This document shows, piece by piece, positions 39,175 to 47,389 of a stretch of 64,000 nt of DNA. The notes under the pieces are model-generated. The model was not told where the DNA came from. It did no database searches and worked only from the letters and a program-made list of their open reading frames with translations. Source of the DNA: Crocinitomicaceae bacterium (GTDB lineage: Bacteria; Bacteroidota; Bacteroidia; Flavobacteriales_D; Crocinitomicaceae); contig JAGOBK010000003.1 in the NCBI GenBank assembly GCA_017983465.1, forward strand, positions 1-64,000, in the 5' to 3' direction. The number at the start of each line of letters is the position of its first letter. Within the stretch, counting starts at the first letter, position 1. The translations under genes and the position numbers were made by a program.

Positions 39175-39290
39175 GTAGGTTCTTTCTACATCGACTCCTG
39201 CAATCGATGAACATTTAATGGACTTGCGAAATTCACAAATCAACCTGTGATCATTGCAAGATTCAATTTCACGTACACTTTTTTCCATCT

Positions 39291-39298
39291 TATTTTTG
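39291..39298 (+). promoter_or_regulatory. Candidate -7 box (TATTTTTG)
   Basis: TATTTTTG matches TAnnTTTG and lies 24 bases upstream of ATG 39323. No clear -33 element is present. The region from 39175 to 39290 holds nothing else I recognise. Confidence 0.3.
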
Positions 39299-39322
39299 TT
39301 TCATTCAAAAGCAAATCAAGTG

Positions 39323-39790
39323 ATGAAAAAAGCAATTCTTTTTAGTTTTTTAGTTTTAAACCTTGTTCTAAACGCTCAGTCCAATCCACGATCGATTTAC
39401 AAGAATGGTTTTGGAGTTCAGTTAGGTGGCCCAACTACTCTTTTATCCGTCAGTTACAATCATTTTTGGACAGCAAACATCAACGGAGAGGTCGGACTTG
39501 GAATTCTTGGGGCCTATACTGGGGCGAAATACTATTTTGGCAAGGAATATAAAAAACAACTTGCTGCACCATATGTTGGTGCAACCATTGCCATCATCCC
39601 GCCCTTTTTCTCAAAAGGATTTCAACGGGTTATTTACATTCCGTTAGGAGTCCAATTAATGTCTGGAACTGGTTTTCATTTTTCATTCGAAATTGCCCCA
39701 TTATTCCTAAAGGATTACGGTGAAATGCCAGGATTGATGAACGATGTTATACTATTCGGCGGATTGAAAATTGGCAAGAATTTTAGATGA
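39323..39790 (+). CDS. Small exported protein, likely outer-membrane beta-barrel
   Basis: A 155-aa protein beginning MKKAILFSFLVLNLVLNAQS, a clear signal peptide; this ATG was preferred to an upstream one at 39254 that would bury the signal. The mature part alternates aromatic and small residues (GFGVQLGGPTTLLSVSYNHF, GEVGLGILGAYTGAKYYF, FHFSFEIAPLFL, FGGLKIGKNF), suggesting a small membrane barrel that ends on the usual phenylalanine pattern. I do not recognise the family. It is the last plus-strand gene before the tandem hairpin elements. Confidence 0.7.
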   Translation: MKKAILFSFLVLNLVLNAQSNPRSIYKNGFGVQLGGPTTLLSVSYNHFWTANINGEVGLGILGAYTGAKYYFGKEYKKQLAAPYVGATIAIIPPFFSKGFQRVIYIPLGVQLMSGTGFHFSFEIAPLFLKDYGEMPGLMNDVILFGGLKIGKNFR

Positions 39791-39801
39791 TTTTTAGGTT
39801 A

Positions 39802-40162
39802 GTAGGGATTGGGATGACACGTTTTCTTATTGATTTGTTCATAGCAAGCTAAAACCCAAACTGCTTCGCTGTTTTCGGGTGTTTTTTTTGTTTTTTTACG
39901 CTTATCAAAATGAATTTTGAACTGCAGGATTACGCTGACGCGTTTTCCCATGGATTTGTTCATCGCAAGCTAAAACCCAAACTGCTTCGCTGTTTCCGGG
40001 TGTTTTTTTTGTTTTTTTACGCTTATCAAAATGAATTTTGAACGGCAGGATTACGCTTACGCGTTTTCCCATGGATTTGTTCATAACAAGCTAAAACCCA
40101 AAACTGCTGCGCAGTTTGCGGGTATTTTTGTTTTTATGCGCTTATCAAAATGAATTTTGAAC
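39802..40162 (+). repeat. Three tandem 121-bp elements with terminator-like hairpins
   Basis: Units cover about 39802-39922, 39923-40043 and 40044-40162. Each holds gatttgttcat..caagctaaaaccc, a hairpin closed by ACCC/GGGT (39854-39880, 39975-40001, 40096-40123), a T-rich run, and a closing near-palindrome tcaaaatgaattttga. Units 1 and 2 have AAACTGC-TTC-GCTGTTT with a T-T mismatch; unit 3 has AAACTGC-TGC-GCAGTTT, where that position pairs. The array fills the whole gap between the exported-protein gene and the tRNA. It could terminate the upstream gene three times over, or encode small structured RNAs. Confidence 0.85.
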
Positions 40163-40171
40163 GCTTTAAAA

Positions 40172-40204
40172 ACAAAAAACCCGGCACTTTCGTGCTGGGT
40201 TTTT
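40172..40204 (-). terminator. Intrinsic terminator after tRNA-Arg
   Basis: The arms aaaaacccggcac (40175-40187) and gtgctgggttttt (40192-40204) enclose the loop tttc. On the minus strand the hairpin follows the tRNA 3' end and is followed by a T-run. A flanking A-run on the plus strand makes it potentially bidirectional. Confidence 0.85.
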
Positions 40205-40209
40205 ACTTG

Positions 40210-40283
40210 TGACCCCGGAGGGATTCTAACCCACAACCGCTGGAGCCGAAATCCAGTGCGCTATACAGTTGCGCCACGGAGCC
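40210..40283 (-). tRNA. tRNA-Arg (anticodon UCG)
   Basis: On the minus strand the cloverleaf reads: acceptor GGCTCCG pairing with CGGGGTC, D-stem GCGC/GCGC with loop AACTGTATA, anticodon stem CTGGA/TCCAG with loop TTTCGGC giving anticodon TCG (bases 40247-40249), T-arm GTGGG-TTAGAAT-CCCTC and discriminator A. No CCA is encoded. Oddities: the D-loop has GT where tRNAs normally have GG, and the T-stem has one T-T mismatch. It should read CGA and, by wobble, other CGN arginine codons. A terminator follows. Confidence 0.9.
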
Positions 40284-40342
40284 TTGTTACTCGTATTGTT
40301 GCCTGTCCGCCGAAACGGAGTGAAGGCGAACGCCACGGAGCC
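40284..40342. repeat. Duplicated tRNA 5' end with 47-bp insert
   Basis: The 12 bases cgccacggagcc that form the tRNA 5' end (40272-40283) occur again at 40331-40342, 59 bp away. Between them lie 47 bp containing near-inverted arms gtccgcc (40305-40311) and ggcgaac (40325-40331). This looks like the scar of a small hairpin insertion or slippage at the tRNA edge. Confidence 0.7.
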
Positions 40343-40434
40343 TGATGTGATTGTATTTAAGAAATACCATCAACTTTCGACAAAGATACACTCGATTTTT
40401 TGTATTGTCAATGGTAAATGTAATTTCGCTGACA

Positions 40435-41322
40435 TCACGAAATCAACGCTCCTTCCTTCAAGGAATATGGCGAAATAAACACATGTGTTATTGCTAACTG
40501 ACGAAGAACCCAACGTGTTTTGATGGCTGCAATTGGGGCCATGCGTTTGCGAATGGCAATGATGTGTGGATTTTTATCACGCTCTGCCTGACTAGACGCA
40601 ATGATTTGCTCCAACATGTCTAAGAAATGAGGGAAATCAACCTCCACTGCCCTACCCTTGGCGTGGAATGGCTTTTCGTGCATCAACTCAAAAAACGTTT
40701 CGAAACTTCCAGATGCACCAATGAGTTTAGTCGTATTCAATTGACGTAAATACTTCCCGCAGGCGTCTTCTAAATAGGATTCGAGCTCATAAATGTCCGC
40801 TGGACTCATTGGATCCGAAAAGGTAAATTGTTGGTAAATGCGGGAAACACCAATGTTAAATGACTCCATGGCCAAAAGTCCTTGGTCGTTTGCGAGAATG
40901 AACTCGGTACTTCCTCCACCGATATCCATTATTAAAGCTGAATCTCCAAAAGACATCGTCTGATGAACGCCTCTGTAAATCAATTGTGCTTCTTCTAAGC
41001 CACTGATCACTTCGATGTGAATTCCCGTTTCTCGTTTAACGCGATCAATCAGTTCCGAACGATTATGTGCGTCACGAATGGCGGAAGTCCCGATGGCACG
41101 AATGTCCGAAACACCATGAAGTTCGCATTGTTTTTTATAGCGCAGCAAACATGCCACTGCGCGATCAATCGCATCATCGGTTAGACGCTTTTCGTGAATG
41201 CCTCCCATTCCCAAAGCAACGCCTTCCTTTTCACTGTGAATGACATGAATCAATCCGGCTGCGTCGATATCAGCAATCATCAAATTGAAGGTATTCGTTC
41301 CTAAATCGATCAATGCTTTCAT
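40435..41322 (-). CDS. Ppx/GppA family exopolyphosphatase / pppGpp phosphatase
   Basis: A 295-aa actin-fold phosphatase of the short Ppx type. MKALIDLGTNTFNLMIADID (phosphate-1 motif) fixes the start at ATG 41322; an upstream start at 41469 would overlap the permease gene and lacks homology. MDIGGGSTEFIL is the phosphate-2 motif and LIGASGSFETF the adenosine-like motif. Members remove phosphate from polyphosphate or pppGpp; the sequence alone does not decide which. It is the last gene of the grpE operon, 11 bp after the ABC permease. Confidence 0.9.
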   Translation of the reverse strand: MKALIDLGTNTFNLMIADIDAAGLIHVIHSEKEGVALGMGGIHEKRLTDDAIDRAVACLLRYKKQCELHGVSDIRAIGTSAIRDAHNRSELIDRVKRETGIHIEVISGLEEAQLIYRGVHQTMSFGDSALIMDIGGGSTEFILANDQGLLAMESFNIGVSRIYQQFTFSDPMSPADIYELESYLEDACGKYLRQLNTTKLIGASGSFETFFELMHEKPFHAKGRAVEVDFPHFLDMLEQIIASSQAERDKNPHIIAIRKRMAPIAAIKTRWVLRQLAITHVFISPYSLKEGALIS

Positions 41323-41333
41323 CGTGTTTGGAA

Positions 41334-42662
41334 TTAAGATTTGAATAAGCGCCAGAATTGTGAAAGTCGCAAACGATGTCCAAATTGTAGAATGCCATTT
41401 TTGTACAATTTTCCTGCAACTTGCAACATCAATACAGCTGAAAGTACAATGATCAACCAATGGATCCAAATCAAATAATAGGACTCAATCGGAACGCCTT
41501 GTGCGAGCTGTATCATCACCACCATCGGTGCGGTAAATGGAAGATAACTAATCCATACGGCAAAAGTCGAATCAGGATAATGAATGTACATGTATCCGGA
41601 TAAAATGGAGAATCCTAGCAACAGTAAAATCGGCATGACAAATTGTTGTCCGTCGCTTTCTGTTCCGGTCATCGCCCCAATCATGCTGAAAAAGGCCCCA
41701 TAAAAATAGTACGCTGCAATGAAGAAGAAAACAAAGTGCACGCTCATCCAAACGTAGTCGATGCGCGCATACACCAAGTCTAACAATGGATTATTGCTCA
41801 ATCCTTCCTGCGCCATGACGACTTGATTCTGTACATCAGCAGCCATTTGAATGCCCTGCCAGTTCGCTGGATTCATCATGTCTGGAAATATGGTTTGTCT
41901 CAAAATCCACAATCCGCAACCGATCAACACGGACCAAATCGCTAATTGGAATAAAGCCGCCAATGCAATTCCGGTCATTTTACCCAACATCAATTGACGT
42001 GGTTTGACTGCTGAAAGCAAGACCTCCACAATGCGGTTGCTTTTTTCTTTCGCTGTACTGCGTAGAATCGTCATTCCGAAAATCCCAATGAACAAGAAAA
42101 TCAATCCACCGAATACGAATCCAACCCAACTTTCTAGGTCGCTCGATTCATTCTTGGGATCATAGACATTGCGAAAATCCATGATTAAGGGTTGTTTAAT
42201 GCGTCGGAAATGCTCCAAGGATAAATTCGTAAAAGACTCCACCACCAACTCTTCAATGCGTCGTTCCATTTGGAATTTCAACTGCATTTTGACATCCATC
42301 GAAGGGGAAGAGCGGTAAAAGACAAAGGCTTTTTTGTTGATGAGGATTTTCTCGTTGATTTCGACCATGGCATCGAACTTCTGGTATTGTGAGCCATCGC
42401 GAAATTCTTCAATCTCTACGTAATCATCGATAAAGAAATAATGGACTTCATGTTCCGCTTGAGCCATCACACGGTGATCCATCAATTCTGCCGGATCGAC
42501 AATCAATACATTGATGCTGTTTTTTCCTTCGTCGCCTGCTTTGAACAAAAAGGACAACATCAGCAAACACACCAATGGACCAATGAACAACATCCATAGG
42601 AAGGTGCGGTTCATCACGCGCTCCGACCATTCTCTTTTCGTAAGTAACCAGAAATTACGCAT
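41334..42662 (-). CDS. ABC-2 type transporter permease (NatB-like)
   Basis: A 442-aa permease. The N-terminal MRNFWLLTKREWSERVMNRT leads into a membrane segment (FLWMLFIGPLVCLLMLSFLF), then a ~150-aa extracytoplasmic domain and five or more segments (FVFGGLIFLFIGIFGMTILR, LAALFQLAIWSVLIGCGLWI, VHFVFFFIAAYYFYGAFF, FVMPILLLLGFSILSGYMYI, WIHWLIIVLSAVLMLQVAGK). The motif STAKEKSNRIVEVLLSAVKP is characteristic of the NatB/YhaP ABC-2 family. The start overlaps the ATPase gene by 8 bp, so the pair is translationally coupled. The transported substrate is unknown; family members export sodium or drug-like compounds. Confidence 0.9.
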   Translation of the reverse strand: MRNFWLLTKREWSERVMNRTFLWMLFIGPLVCLLMLSFLFKAGDEGKNSINVLIVDPAELMDHRVMAQAEHEVHYFFIDDYVEIEEFRDGSQYQKFDAMVEINEKILINKKAFVFYRSSPSMDVKMQLKFQMERRIEELVVESFTNLSLEHFRRIKQPLIMDFRNVYDPKNESSDLESWVGFVFGGLIFLFIGIFGMTILRSTAKEKSNRIVEVLLSAVKPRQLMLGKMTGIALAALFQLAIWSVLIGCGLWILRQTIFPDMMNPANWQGIQMAADVQNQVVMAQEGLSNNPLLDLVYARIDYVWMSVHFVFFFIAAYYFYGAFFSMIGAMTGTESDGQQFVMPILLLLGFSILSGYMYIHYPDSTFAVWISYLPFTAPMVVMIQLAQGVPIESYYLIWIHWLIIVLSAVLMLQVAGKLYKNGILQFGHRLRLSQFWRLFKS

Positions 42663-43581
42663 GTGCTTCCTCCTTTCCTCGAATAATATCTATAAACACT
42701 TCTTGCATGGATGGTAGTTTTTTCTCGATCAATTCGATTTCAATTTTACCAACCAAGGCATTAATTAAATCGTTCATCTGACTTGCTCCTCGCATTTTCA
42801 ATTTTGCTAAAAATCGATTTACACCAATTTCCTCGTGTCCTAGTAATTCAAAGTCGGTCCATAACGCATTCACGAAACCAATCATATTCCCTTTGAATCG
42901 CACCATGTACTCACCTTGGTTGTGTTGCTCTCGTAAATTCCAAACGGTATCCTCAGCTAGTTTTTTCGATTCATGAATCAAACTGGCACGGTCACAGATT
43001 TCATCTACGCTTTGCATATTATGTGTCGAGAGGATAATGGTTTTTCCACTTTCCTTCAATTCTTTCATTTCATTTAAAATCAATTCCACGTTTACTGGAT
43101 CGAATCCACTCAAGGGTTCATCTAGTACCAGCAACTGTGGATCGTGGACCAAGGCCGCAATGAATTGTACTTTTTGGGCCATTCCTTTGGATAAGGATTC
43201 CACGCGCTTCGAACGCCAATCCAAGATTCCGAATTTACCCAACCAATGACTCACGTTTCGTTGTGCTTCCTTTTTTGTCAAACCACGCAGTTGCGCTAGG
43301 AAAATCAATTGTTCCTCGACCTGCATATTTTTGTACAAGCCTCGTTCCTCTGGTAAATAACCGATGTTAGCCAACTGACTCTGTGTCATCAATTGTCCGT
43401 TCATGCGAATCGTTCCTCGGTCAGCTTCCAAAATCTGATTGATGATTCGAATCAAAGTGGTCTTCCCTGCTCCATTCGGACCAAGCAAGCCATAAATTTC
43501 TCCTTTTCCAACGGTCAAACTCACCTCATCGATGGCGATTTTCCGCTGAAAGGACTTACAAAGATTGTTGATTTCTAGCAT
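42655..43581 (-). CDS. ABC transporter ATP-binding protein (NatA-like)
   Basis: A 308-aa ATPase with Walker A GPNGAGKTT (~35-43), Q-loop YLPEERGLY, signature LSKGMAQKVQFIAAL, Walker B LLVLDEPLSGFD and switch STHNM. The signature has LSKGM in place of LSGGQ, a normal variant in NatA-type subunits. The last ~80 residues form the extra C-terminal (DUF4162-like) domain typical of this family. It partners the permease encoded 8 bp inside its own 3' end. Confidence 0.92.
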   Translation of the reverse strand: MLEINNLCKSFQRKIAIDEVSLTVGKGEIYGLLGPNGAGKTTLIRIINQILEADRGTIRMNGQLMTQSQLANIGYLPEERGLYKNMQVEEQLIFLAQLRGLTKKEAQRNVSHWLGKFGILDWRSKRVESLSKGMAQKVQFIAALVHDPQLLVLDEPLSGFDPVNVELILNEMKELKESGKTIILSTHNMQSVDEICDRASLIHESKKLAEDTVWNLREQHNQGEYMVRFKGNMIGFVNALWTDFELLGHEEIGVNRFLAKLKMRGASQMNDLINALVGKIEIELIEKKLPSMQEVFIDIIRGKEEAHA

Positions 43582-43614
43582 AACAAGGTAAAGCTAAAAA
43601 AAAGCAGAGAATTC

Positions 43615-44532
43615 CTACATGCTTTGCATGATTTCTTTCCAACTCGGCCACTTGTAAATGCGTTTAAAAATCACAAACAGTGATGGAAGAAGAATTAACA
43701 GAAAGATGAGGGATGTCCAGCCACTATCGGGCTCTTGGTGATTCAAAAAGAGTGCATCCGTTCGAAATACTTGCCAATCAGTTGTTACGAAAATAGCCGC
43801 AATCAAATTATTAGCAAAGTGATAGCCAATCGCCAATTCGAGTCCGTCGTCGACCGTTGTGATTAGCGCTAAAAACAATCCAGACAAGACGTAATACACC
43901 AACATGTGGTAACCCAACTCCTGTACTTCTGGATTTCCGATATGCATGAGTCCGAACATCAGTGAACTTATCAAGATGGATGTCCCCGTGCGTTTGATGC
44001 GGAATTTCAATCCTTTCAACAAATACGAACGAAACAACAATTCTTCGCACGCTGTCTGAATAGACAACATCAGCAAACTAACCACTAACAATGGGAAAAA
44101 CTTCGCTGAATCGAATTGAAATTCAAAGGCTTGTCCGTGACCGAAGGAATCCGCATAAATCTGAATGGACATCAGTCCAACCATGACGACGATAATGAAA
44201 AAGAAGGCAAAGAACAAGCGTTTCCAACGGAAGTTCTCCATCGAGGTGAAAGCCTGAATGATTGGACGCTGATGCATCCATCGATGATGAAGCAAGACGC
44301 CGATAAAAACCAGTAAATAAGGAAAAAGCACCCAGAATAAAAAACGGGTATGCCCCATCATTTGATAGAACTGTGCGTCCATAGATTCAATGGATAAACT
44401 CGGGAAATTAAAGTGGATGTCCACCAAAATTCCCAAGCTTCCTACAAAATATAAAATGAAAATGAGTAGAATTCCACTGACATAAGTTAGTGGTGAATTG
44501 TTTCCGTTTTCAGCTAAATCAATAAATTTCAT
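43615..44532 (-). CDS. CPBP family intramembrane glutamic protease
   Basis: A 305-aa membrane protein of about eight segments. The Abi/CPBP (Rce1-like) motifs are complete: EELLFRSYLLKGL (EExxxR), FGLMHIGNPE (FxxxH) and a third motif at YHFANNLIAAIF (HxxxN). These residues form the glutamate-based active site inside the membrane. A TTG at 44535 precedes the ATG at 44532, which is preferred; the ATG overlaps the dnaJ stop by one base (TGATG), so translation is coupled. Being coupled to dnaJ suggests a role in membrane protein quality control, but family substrates vary widely. Confidence 0.88.
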   Translation of the reverse strand: MKFIDLAENGNNSPLTYVSGILLIFILYFVGSLGILVDIHFNFPSLSIESMDAQFYQMMGHTRFLFWVLFPYLLVFIGVLLHHRWMHQRPIIQAFTSMENFRWKRLFFAFFFIIVVMVGLMSIQIYADSFGHGQAFEFQFDSAKFFPLLVVSLLMLSIQTACEELLFRSYLLKGLKFRIKRTGTSILISSLMFGLMHIGNPEVQELGYHMLVYYVLSGLFLALITTVDDGLELAIGYHFANNLIAAIFVTTDWQVFRTDALFLNHQEPDSGWTSLIFLLILLPSLFVIFKRIYKWPSWKEIMQSM

Positions 44533-45650
44533 CAATGGAACATGTCGCGCATGCGCTTGAAGAATCCTTTCTCTTTTTGTGCTGCGCTTGGACTAAAGTT
44601 CTCACTTTCTTTTAACTTTTCCAAGATTTCTTTTTCTTCTTTGGAAACGTTGACCGGTGTGTAAATATGAATGTGAACAAATTGATCTCCTGTTGCATAT
44701 CCTTGCACACTAGGTAATCCTTTCCCACGTAAGCGAAGTACTTTTCCACTTTGCGTTCCTGGTTCAACTTTAATCTTGGCTTTTCCACCAATAGTTGGAA
44801 CTTCAATGGACTCACCTAACACTGCATCTACGAAATTGATGTACGCATCGAAATGTACATTTTCTCCTTCGCGACGTAATTCTTCGTGTTCTACTTCTTC
44901 AATCACGACGATTAAATCTCCTGCCACGCCGTTGAATGGACCTGCATTCCCACGTCCTTGAACGCTTAATTGCATGCCTTCCTCTACTCCAGCTGGAATT
45001 TCGATCTCAATGACTTCTTCTTGACGTTTTAATCCTTGTGCATCCGCATCTGCCGGTTTTTTGTCAATGGACTTTCCAGCACCTTGACACACATGACATG
45101 CGGATTGTGTTTGCATTGCACCTAAGAAGGTTTGAGCAACACGCGTAATTCTTCCCGTCCCGTTACAGGTTGGACAATTTTTATAGGTCACTCCTTCGGC
45201 ATTCACCAATTTGTTAACCTTGATTTTCTTTTTAACCCCATTGGCAATTTCCTCCAAGGTCAATTTCATTTTTACGCGTAAATTGGTTCCACGAACGGTT
45301 CTTGATCCACCGCCGCTTCTACTTCCACCGAAACTTCCACCAAAAGCACCGCCAAAAATATCTCCAAATTGCGAGAAGATATCATCCATGTTCATACCTC
45401 CGCCACCGAAGCCTCCTTGTCCACCCATTCCTGCGTGACCAAATCGATCGTATTGCGCACGTTTTTCCCCGTTGCTTAATACTTCGTATGCTTCCGCTGC
45501 TTCCTTAAACTTATCTTCCGCAGTTGCATCATCTGGATTTTTATCCGGGTGAAACTTGATGGCCATTTTACGGTAAGCTTTTTTGATTTCAGCCTCATCC
45601 GCATTTTTGGAAACACCTAATACTTCGTAATAATCTCTTTTTTGACTCAT
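44532..45650 (-). CDS. dnaJ: Molecular chaperone DnaJ
   Basis: A 372-aa type-I-like DnaJ. The J domain (1-70) carries HPD in [10 protein letters not shown] Gly-rich region (~75-118, [12 protein letters not shown]) follows, then the cysteine-rich region, the two beta-sandwich substrate domains and the dimerisation end. Only two of the usual four CxxCxGxG motifs are present (CPTCNGTG and CHVCQGAG); the first and fourth are absent, leaving one zinc site. DnaJ stimulates DnaK ATPase activity and delivers unfolded proteins. It lies 13 bp downstream of grpE and is coupled to the CPBP gene; dnaK is not in the window. Confidence 0.96.
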   Translation of the reverse strand: MSQKRDYYEVLGVSKNADEAEIKKAYRKMAIKFHPDKNPDDATAEDKFKEAAEAYEVLSNGEKRAQYDRFGHAGMGGQGGFGGGGMNMDDIFSQFGDIFGGAFGGSFGGSRSGGGSRTVRGTNLRVKMKLTLEEIANGVKKKIKVNKLVNAEGVTYKNCPTCNGTGRITRVAQTFLGAMQTQSACHVCQGAGKSIDKKPADADAQGLKRQEEVIEIEIPAGVEEGMQLSVQGRGNAGPFNGVAGDLIVVIEEVEHEELRREGENVHFDAYINFVDAVLGESIEVPTIGGKAKIKVEPGTQSGKVLRLRGKGLPSVQGYATGDQFVHIHIYTPVNVSKEEKEILEKLKESENFSPSAAQKEKGFFKRMRDMFH

Positions 45651-45663
45651 AATGTGGGTCTCG

Positions 45664-46218
45664 TTATTGTCCTACGACTACTTTCGCAAAACGAATCACT
45701 TTATCGTTTAAATAATATCCTTTCTCAACATCTTCGATTACTTTCCCAACCATCTTTTTATCTGGCGCAGGAATGTTCGCAATCGCTTCATGTAAATCAC
45801 TGTCAAAGGGAGCACCTTTCGCTTCCATTGGTTTCAATCCTTTGGAATCCAAAATGCCCTTAAACATACTATAAATCAAATGGAATCCTTCTTTCATTGC
45901 AGCAACGTCCTCTGATTTTTCATTGGTAACAATCGCGCGCTCGAAGTTGTCCATCACTGGCAATAAACTTAACAATACGTCTTTGTTCGCTGTTGCTGTT
46001 TGCTCGATGCGCTCCTTGTAAGTTCTCTTTCTGAAATTATCAAATTCAGCATGTAAACGCAGGTAACGATCATTTAACTCAGCGTACTTTTCTTCTGCTG
46101 TCAACTCTTTTAGAGCTTCCTCTTTATTTTCTTCCATCGTAGAATCTACTGCATCCGTTGTTGCCTCTTGTGGCTCTTGATGTTGGTCATTTTTCAATTC
46201 TTCCTTCTCTTCTGACAT
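45664..46218 (-). CDS. grpE: Nucleotide exchange factor GrpE
   Basis: A 184-aa protein. The N-terminal ~45 residues are acidic and disordered (EEKEELKND). A long coiled-coil stretch ([20 protein letters not shown]) with the RKRTYKER motif follows, then the beta-wing domain (GMKP-like [34 protein letters not shown]). GrpE releases ADP from DnaK and acts as a thermosensor through its long helices. It is the first gene of the operon and is preceded by a good -7/-33 pair. Confidence 0.96.
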   Translation of the reverse strand: MSEEKEELKNDQHQEPQEATTDAVDSTMEENKEEALKELTAEEKYAELNDRYLRLHAEFDNFRKRTYKERIEQTATANKDVLLSLLPVMDNFERAIVTNEKSEDVAAMKEGFHLIYSMFKGILDSKGLKPMEAKGAPFDSDLHEAIANIPAPDKKMVGKVIEDVEKGYYLNDKVIRFAKVVVGQ

Positions 46219-46249
46219 ATTCTGAAATTTTAATTCGCTTTTGGGTTCG

Positions 46250-46281
46250 CAAAGATAAGACCATTGTCAAAATTAAGTCAA
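46250..46281 (-). promoter_or_regulatory. Promoter of the grpE-dnaJ operon
   Basis: On the minus strand, TTG at 46281-46279 is followed after 21 bases by TATCTTTG (46257-46250), then by CG. This fits the Bacteroidota TTG-N17-23-TAnnTTTG pattern, and TATCTTTG is its commonest form. It lies about 32 bases before the grpE ATG. No CIRCE-like inverted repeat was seen. Confidence 0.6.
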
Positions 46282-46350
46282 GGTGTCAGCAAGTTTATCC
46301 GATTCCTTGAAAAGTTGTCAGTAAAAATCGATGCTAATCAATATTCCACG

Positions 46351-46358
46351 TAAATTTG
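46351..46358 (+). promoter_or_regulatory. Candidate -7 box (TAAATTTG)
   Basis: TAAATTTG lies 12 bases before the ATG at 46371, divergent from the grpE promoter. No TTG lies at the expected -33 distance. If real, the leader would be only about 7-13 bases. Confidence 0.35.
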
Positions 46359-46370
46359 TCGCACTAAATC

Positions 46371-47225
46371 ATGAACATGAAATTAATTCATCGCTTTTCG
46401 ATTCTTGTTGGATTTTTAATCCTCTTTACGAATGCAAATACACAGTTACTTTATCGGATTTCCGGAAATGGTCTAACGCAGGACTCCTATCTTTTCGGTA
46501 CGATTCACACCATGCCAAAAGAGGATTTTGAAATGCCGAAAAAAGTTTTGGACGCCATCAAATCATGCGCGACGATCGCCTTGGAAATTGAGCTTGACAT
46601 GAACATGTCCCAGAAAATCGAATTAGCAAAAATGACCTTGCTTCCGAATGGTCAAACCTTGAAAGATTATATGTCTGACTCGTCCTACACGAAATTGAAA
46701 AAATACTGCATGGACTCCCTTTCTTGGAAGGAATCCAAATTTGAGCAATATGCCCACATGAAACCATTTTTCTTCAGCTCTGTGGTTCTCCAAGAGAAAA
46801 TTGGCAAGCAAAAATCCTTTGAAATGGAGTTCGATAAATTGGCGAAAAAGTACAAAAAACCACTCATTGGACTCGAAACAGTAATGTATCAAATGGAAAC
46901 GATTGATCGTGTCAGTATCAAAGATCAACTTCAATTCATGGATGACTTTTCGAACATGTCAGAATTTGATGTGATGTTTAAACTGTATGAAAAAGAAGAC
47001 ATCAACGGACTGTACCAAATGATTTCTGAAGAAACAGACATGCTTCCAGAATTCAACCATTGGTTCTTAGATGTACGAAACGCCAACTGGATCCCTGTCA
47101 TCGAAAAACAAATCAGCAAAGAAGCAACGTTCATCGCCGTCGGCGCCGGACACCTCGGTGGAACAAATGGCGTTCTTGAATTGTTAAAAAAACAAGGCTA
47201 CACCGTAACCGGAATCAACAATTAG
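46371..47225 (+). CDS. TraB/GumN family protein
   Basis: A 284-aa exported protein with a signal peptide (FSILVGFLILFTNANTQ). The family hallmarks are present: LFGTIHTMPKEDF near the N-terminus (GxxH), the central ALEIELDMNM and IGLETV, and C-terminal FIAVGAGHLGGTNGVLELLK (GxxH again). The conserved His/Glu pattern is thought to bind metal, and some relatives (Tiki-like) are metalloproteases; the bacterial role is not settled. An ATG two codons later (46377) is an equally good start. The stop codon lies inside the first copy of the downstream GCACATTA repeat. Confidence 0.88.
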   Translation: MNMKLIHRFSILVGFLILFTNANTQLLYRISGNGLTQDSYLFGTIHTMPKEDFEMPKKVLDAIKSCATIALEIELDMNMSQKIELAKMTLLPNGQTLKDYMSDSSYTKLKKYCMDSLSWKESKFEQYAHMKPFFFSSVVLQEKIGKQKSFEMEFDKLAKKYKKPLIGLETVMYQMETIDRVSIKDQLQFMDDFSNMSEFDVMFKLYEKEDINGLYQMISEETDMLPEFNHWFLDVRNANWIPVIEKQISKEATFIAVGAGHLGGTNGVLELLKKQGYTVTGINN

Positions 47226-47389
47226 CACATTAATTCATTAGCAAACTAGCACATTAAAACATTAGCACATTAAACAACTAGCACATTAACCCATTAGCAA
47301 ATTAGCACATTAGAAAACTAGCACATTAGCACATTAATCCATTAGCAAATTAGCACATTAGAAAACTAGCACATTAGCACATTAACCCC
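47223..47389. repeat. Intergenic GCACATTA repeat array
   Basis: Ten copies of gcacatta, embedded in tagcacatta or variants such as cattagcaaa, fill the entire 164-bp gap between two plus-strand genes. In the second half a longer 48-bp unit (starting ccattagcaa at 47291, again at 47339, and cc at 47387) is superimposed. The array begins within the TraB stop codon and ends at the ATG of the next gene. No terminator or promoter motif is visible in it. Confidence 0.9.

Noticed and set aside
41323..41469. N-terminal extension of the Ppx/GppA protein
   Set aside because: The family starts at MKALIDLGTN; the extension overlaps the permease gene in another frame and has no homology.
44533..44535. 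TTG start of the CPBP protease
   Set aside because: An ATG follows directly and overlaps the dnaJ stop in a typical coupled TGATG.
46219..46370. CIRCE or other heat-shock operator upstream of grpE
   Set aside because: I found no nine-base inverted repeat of the CIRCE type, only the ordinary -33/-7 promoter elements.
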